NCBI GenBank assembly: GCA_023485185.1
Contig: JAMCZP010000172.1
Coordinates: 1-9,103 of the forward strand
DNA from: Gammaproteobacteria bacterium
GTDB taxonomy: Bacteria > Pseudomonadota > Gammaproteobacteria > Pseudomonadales > Halomonadaceae
Length of the DNA stretch: 9,103 nucleotides
Reading direction: 5' to 3'
Part shown: piece by piece, positions 7,238 to 9,103 of the stretch
Layout: each line of letters begins with the position of its first letter
Numbering within the stretch: position 1 is the stretch's first letter
Made by a program: the position numbers and the translations under genes
Notes under the pieces: generated by a model
Seen by the model: only the letters and a program-made list of their open reading frames with translations
Database searches by the model: none
What the model was told of the DNA's origin: nothing

Positions 7238-7394
7238 GTGAGGTCCCTTGCTTGTCGTGCTCACCCGCACGGCGTATTTTTTTGACCGGGCGAAGGGCAA
7301 AACAAGGGAGTAACAGCGGCATTAAACCACTATTAATCGCCCTGAGAGCGCCCACCGCGTCTCGGCATGGTTTGGTTCTATTTTTGAACCTATG
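7238..7394 (-). promoter_or_regulatory. Expression platform of the btuB riboswitch
   Basis: 157 bases between aptamer and btuB ATG, without a coding frame. Elements seen: a hairpin GGTTC/GAACC (7374-7378 with 7386-7390, A-rich loop) four bases after the aptamer, in the place of P13; a strand at 7339-7349 that pairs for 10 bp (one bulge) with the 3' P1 strand at 7394-7403; a 7-bp repeat in which 7303-7309 can pair with the btuB ribosome-binding site at 7244-7250 (RNA UCCCUUG with CAAGGGA); a hairpin CGTGC/GCACG around 7256-7272; and a possible GGGCGA/TCGCCC pair (7288-7293 with 7337-7342). No hairpin with a following U-run is present, so control is more likely at translation start than by intrinsic termination. 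Confidence 0.7.
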
Positions 7395-7628
7395 CTCTCG
7401 GGCCGGTCTCCGGGCTGACGAGCGAAAGGTGGCGTTTACTAGCGACTAACAAACGCTAGTTAAAAACCACGACTTTCCGAACGACCACCTTCCCGTGCGA
7501 AAGCACAGTGGCGTATTAGCCGTTCTTATCTCGATCACCGTTGCGGGGGCAGCATTGGAATCACGCGACAAGGCGTTCACCAACTTCCCGTTTCACTAGC
7601 GGCTTTATCCACCGCCAGCACCTGAGAG
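7395..7628 (-). promoter_or_regulatory. Cobalamin riboswitch aptamer
   Basis: Adenosylcobalamin-binding leader of btuB, read on the minus strand. The conserved blocks occur in order: GAAACGGGAAGTTGGTG (core GGGAA..GGTG at 7578-7589), AATGCTGCCCCCGCAACGGTGA (its core GCTGCCCCCGCAAC at 7540-7553), GCCACTG followed by the GTGC-TTTC-GCAC hairpin and GGGAAGG (about 7486-7513), and the B12 box AGCCCGGAGACCGGCC (7401-7416). A peripheral hairpin with arms ACTAGCG and CGCTAGT precedes GCCACC. P1 is CUCUC (7624-7628) with GAGAG (7395-7399), extended by two pairs past a mismatch or bulge. The order, spacing and size are those of the large class I aptamer. High B12 is expected to reduce btuB operon expression. 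Confidence 0.95.
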
Positions 7629-7635
7629 TGCGCGT

Positions 7636-7664
7636 AAACTAGCAATTTGTTGGGGGGCGGTCAA
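7636..7664 (-). promoter_or_regulatory. Promoter of the btuB operon
   Basis: On the minus strand the -35 TTGACC (7659-7664) and -10 TAGTTT (7636-7641) are 17 bases apart, and TGC just before the -10 makes an extended -10 element. Transcription would start near 7629, immediately before the riboswitch P1 strand, which is the expected place. Confidence 0.65.
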
Positions 7665-7681
7665 TTTTGCTGTTGCAAAAT
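7664..7681. repeat. Inverted repeat between the two divergent promoters
   Basis: ATTTTGC (7664-7670) and GCAAAAT (7675-7681) form 7-bp arms around TGTT. It abuts the 20-bp palindrome at 7682 and touches the -35 boxes of both promoters. It may be a second, lower-affinity antitoxin site or merely AT-rich promoter DNA. Confidence 0.5.
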
Positions 7682-7695
7682 ATGTAGTTTATAAA
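7667..7695 (+). promoter_or_regulatory. Promoter of the toxin-antitoxin module
   Basis: The -35 TTGCTG (7667-7672) and -10 TATAAA (7690-7695, five of six consensus bases) are 17 bases apart. The -10 lies inside the palindromic operator, so antitoxin binding would block it. The expected transcript start near 7702 leaves only about 7 bases before the toxin ATG. Confidence 0.6.
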
Positions 7696-7701
7696 CTACA
7701 T
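7682..7701. promoter_or_regulatory. Palindromic operator for antitoxin autorepression
   Basis: A perfect 20-bp palindrome (ATGTAGTTTA followed by TAAACTACAT) covers the -10 of the toxin-antitoxin promoter and ends 8 bases before the toxin ATG. Palindromes at this place are typical binding sites of the HTH antitoxin in type II modules. Binding of the module's own antitoxin is inferred. Confidence 0.7.
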
Positions 7702-7708
7702 TATTAAA

Positions 7709-8002
7709 ATGGCTGATATAAAGCAGACAGATACTTTCCAGAAGTGGGAAAGCAAACTCAAAGACACTAGGGCTAAAGCCACTATTGCTGCGCGTATTTT
7801 TCGCTTAGCTAATGGCCTACCTGGTGATGTTCAGCCAGTCGGGCAAGGCGTCAGTGAACTGAGAATTCATTATGGGCCTGGCTATCGGGTCTACTTTTGT
7901 CAGCGCGGCGATGAATTGATTTTACTGCTATGTGGCGGTAACAAGAGCACTCAGCAGAAAGATATAGATACAGCTCATCGCCTTGTGAAGGCATGGAGGT
8001 AA
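7709..8002 (+). CDS. RelE/HigB-family toxin (HI1419-like addiction module killer)
   Basis: 97-residue basic protein of the RelE/ParE superfamily, subgroup resembling Haemophilus HI1419; known relatives are ribosome-dependent mRNA interferases or related growth inhibitors. The family pattern is clear: FQKWESKLKD (10-19), AKATIAARIFRLANGLPGD (22-40), VGQGVSELRIHYGPGYRVYF (44-63), then LLLCGGNKSTQQKDI (72-86) and A-x-R-L-x-x-x-W at the C-terminus. The toxin gene comes first, as in HigBA modules, and the stop is 2 bases before the antitoxin ATG. No Shine-Dalgarno sequence precedes the ATG, and the mapped promoter leaves a leader of about 7 bases, so translation may be leaderless or weak. The module appears more AT-rich than the surrounding B12 genes, which suggests acquisition. 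Catalytic activity cannot be judged from motifs alone. Confidence 0.88.
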   Translation: MADIKQTDTFQKWESKLKDTRAKATIAARIFRLANGLPGDVQPVGQGVSELRIHYGPGYRVYFCQRGDELILLLCGGNKSTQQKDIDTAHRLVKAWR

Positions 8003-8004
8003 AT

Positions 8005-8301
8005 ATGAGCAAACAACTTTACGATTATGATCCTGCTGCAGCACTGGATAACGAAGAAGCCATTGCGATATTTCTTGCCGATGCTTTTGAAACCGGTGAT
8101 GCAAGCTATATTGCAAAAGCGGTTGGCGTAGCCGCCAGAGCAAAAGGTATGTCTCAACTGGCGGCTGAAACAGGCTTATCCCGAGAACAGCTTTACCGCT
8201 CCTTTGGCGAATCAGGTAACCCAACCCTTAAGACCATGCTAGCAGTTACACGAGCGCTAGGAGTGCACATCACAGCCCAACCCCATAAACCAGCAGCTTA
8301 G
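8005..8301 (+). CDS. HTH antitoxin (HI1420-like addiction module antidote)
   Basis: 98-residue antitoxin partner of the preceding toxin. The N-terminal half (YDPAAALDNEEAIAIFLADA, 7-26, then ETGDASYIAKAVGVAARAKG, 29-48) is the conserved start of the HI1420-type antidote family. Residues 49-88 form an XRE-like helix-turn-helix (MSQLAAETGLSREQLYRSF with TLKTMLAVTRALGV), which presumably binds the palindrome at 7682-7701. I choose the ATG at 8005 over the one at 7993: GGAGGT ends 4 bases before 8005, and the N-terminus then matches the family. The ribosome-binding site lies within the last codons of the toxin gene, giving the antitoxin a much better initiation signal than the toxin. It is followed by only 43 bases before the end of the convergent cobU-like gene, and no clear terminator is visible there. 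Confidence 0.88.
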   Translation: MSKQLYDYDPAAALDNEEAIAIFLADAFETGDASYIAKAVGVAARAKGMSQLAAETGLSREQLYRSFGESGNPTLKTMLAVTRALGVHITAQPHKPAA

Positions 8302-8344
8302 CCTCCTTGTCTGTTAATGTTCTTTTAAGCGTTTGACTAACTAA

Positions 8345-8770
8345 TTACTTAATCGCCATCACCAACCCATGCCGGACATACCACACCTGCTCGGCTTGGG
8401 CAGCAGCGTCTTGGGTGAACCAGCCATTGAGGTCACGTAGCCGTCTCTGTTCATGCTGCATGGGGACAATGCCACGACCTACTTCAGTGGCTAAAATGAT
8501 TAACGGTGCGTTTAGCTGGTCAGCGCGCTGGCATAGCGTTGCCATATCGCCCTGCCACTGTTGGCGAAGCGTCTCAGTGTCTGCGCTGCCTAAATTAGCA
8601 CTGAGCCATTCAAGCACGCCCGTTATCGCTAACGGGGTGTTGGCGACTAACGCGTGGTGGCTGTCTGCGAAGGGTGCATCGGCAGCTAAGCGCCTCCACT
8701 GCGCGGTGGGAAAACGCTTGGCTACTGCGTCACGTTTACCAGCGCAGGCACCGCCGATGAAGAGCTGCAT
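8345..8770 (-). CDS. cobU: Short CobU-like cobinamide kinase/guanylyltransferase homologue
   Basis: 141 residues, about 40 shorter than typical CobU/CobP (about 175-180). CobU phosphorylates adenosylcobinamide and then transfers GMP to it. Recognisable parts are the N-terminal P-loop FIGGACAGKRD (4-14; usual form GGARSGKS), a region like the family's hydrophobic core (LAITGVLEWLSANLG, 47-61), ATEVGRGIVP (94-103; family NEVGxGIVP) and RRLRDLNGWFTQDAAAQAEQ (109-128) before VWYVRHGLVMAIK. The segment between P-loop and core that in enteric CobU holds the DDEM motif and the guanylylated His is missing, and the P-loop Ser is Arg13. The ATG at 8770 has AAGGGG at good distance; the one at 8776 is too close to it. 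It overlaps the cobC 3' end by 49 bases. Homology is firm; whether both activities remain is doubtful. Confidence 0.75.
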   Translation of the reverse strand: MQLFIGGACAGKRDAVAKRFPTAQWRRLAADAPFADSHHALVANTPLAITGVLEWLSANLGSADTETLRQQWQGDMATLCQRADQLNAPLIILATEVGRGIVPMQHEQRRLRDLNGWFTQDAAAQAEQVWYVRHGLVMAIK

Positions 8771-9103
8771 TGCCATTCCCCTTTCCCATGTTTGTCTGTT
8801 TGATAAATAAGCTGCCAGCGCCTGCCTTGGGCCTGAAGTACGGTGCCGTCCCAGAAGTGGAGTGTTTCAAAGCGACGACGCAGCTCTCGAATCACCCCAC
8901 CGTGGGTCACGGCCAATACCTTTTGATAGCTATCCGAGCGTGCTTGCGTCGCCAGATCCTGTAGCCACGCATCTAGCCGTTGGCGCAGTTGAGCTGCCGA
9001 TTCGCCACCAGGAATTTGCAGTTCGCCCACGCTATCAATCCAGGCGCGGTAATGGGGCAAATCTTTTAGCTCGTCATACACCTTGCCTTCGTATTCGCCA
9101 AAA
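8722..9103 (-). CDS. cobC: CobC-like alpha-ribazole phosphatase, C-terminal part (runs off right edge)
   Basis: About 126 C-terminal residues of a histidine-phosphatase (phosphoglycerate-mutase-like) protein; the frame is open to the window end, so the 5' part with the RHG catalytic motif lies outside. Visible family features are FGEYEGKVYDEL at the edge (the F-G-x-x-E-G motif), GGESAAQLRQRLDAWL with the conserved G-E-S, and LAVTHGGVIREL with the second catalytic His. CobC removes the 5'-phosphate from alpha-ribazole phosphate or adenosylcobalamin phosphate in nucleotide-loop assembly. A generic phosphoglycerate mutase would share these motifs; overlap of its end with the cobU-like start and the surrounding B12 genes favour CobC. 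The two genes are probably one transcript with a promoter to the right. Confidence 0.8.
   Translation of the reverse strand, partial: FGEYEGKVYDELKDLPHYRAWIDSVGELQIPGGESAAQLRQRLDAWLQDLATQARSDSYQKVLAVTHGGVIRELRRRFETLHFWDGTVLQAQGRRWQLIYQTDKHGKGEWQCSSSSAVPALVNVTQ

Noticed and set aside
7277..7283. Run of seven T on the plus strand as a terminator
   Set aside because: No stable hairpin precedes it and no plus-strand gene ends there; on the transcribed minus strand it is an A-run.
7928..8224. Minus-strand frame across the toxin-antitoxin junction
   Set aside because: It is antisense to two well-supported family members and has no ribosome-binding site or motif.
8302..8344. Shared bidirectional terminator between the antitoxin and cobU-like genes
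   Set aside because: I see AT-rich sequence but no stem of useful length with flanking T- or A-runs.
8345..8776. Frameshift as the cause of the short CobU
   Set aside because: Both terminal regions align in one frame and no lost motif is seen in the other frames of the middle part, so an in-frame deletion or divergent form fits better.

Overview
This window is a vitamin B12 (cobalamin) uptake and biosynthesis locus from a Gram-negative, moderately GC-rich proteobacterium. A TonB-dependent outer-membrane receptor, a periplasmic binding protein and a BtuCD ABC transporter sit in one operon, which requires an outer membrane. The protein sequences and the gene mix suggest a gammaproteobacterium, and Halomonas or a relative is my best guess. 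That guess rests on resemblance only and could be wrong.

Layout, left to right. Bases 1-86 are the first codons of an IS110-family transposase on the minus strand, running off the left edge. Behind it, to about base 237, lies non-coding DNA that probably includes one end of the insertion sequence and holds nested RNA stems. Bases 238-7237 are one long minus-strand operon, read in the order btuB, btuF, btuC, btuD, cobB, a ytoQ-family gene, cobO. The first five genes overlap or lie within 13 bases of each other. The ytoQ-family gene follows an 87-base gap. Bases 7238-7628 are the operon leader: a complete cobalamin riboswitch aptamer (7395-7628) and a 157-base expression platform. A good promoter for this leader lies at 7636-7664. 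Back to back with it, a plus-strand promoter with a perfect 20-bp palindromic operator drives a two-gene toxin-antitoxin module of the RelE/HigB type (HI1419/HI1420-like, 7709-8301). The minus strand resumes at 8345-9103 with a short CobU-like protein and the 3' part of a CobC-like phosphatase that continues beyond the right edge.

How it fits together: BtuB takes corrinoids across the outer membrane, BtuF binds them in the periplasm, and BtuCD pumps them into the cytoplasm. CobO adenosylates the corrin cobalt, CobB amidates cobyrinate, and CobU and CobC act in nucleotide-loop assembly. The riboswitch should lower btuB operon expression when adenosylcobalamin is plentiful. The toxin-antitoxin cassette splits two blocks of B12 genes and looks like an insertion. 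The less ordinary points are a CobU homologue lacking the usual guanylylated-histidine segment, a YtoQ-family protein of unknown function inside a B12 operon, a riboswitch platform that repeats the 5' P1 strand, a toxin gene with almost no 5' leader, and structured non-coding DNA upstream of the IS110 transposase that could be a bridge RNA.
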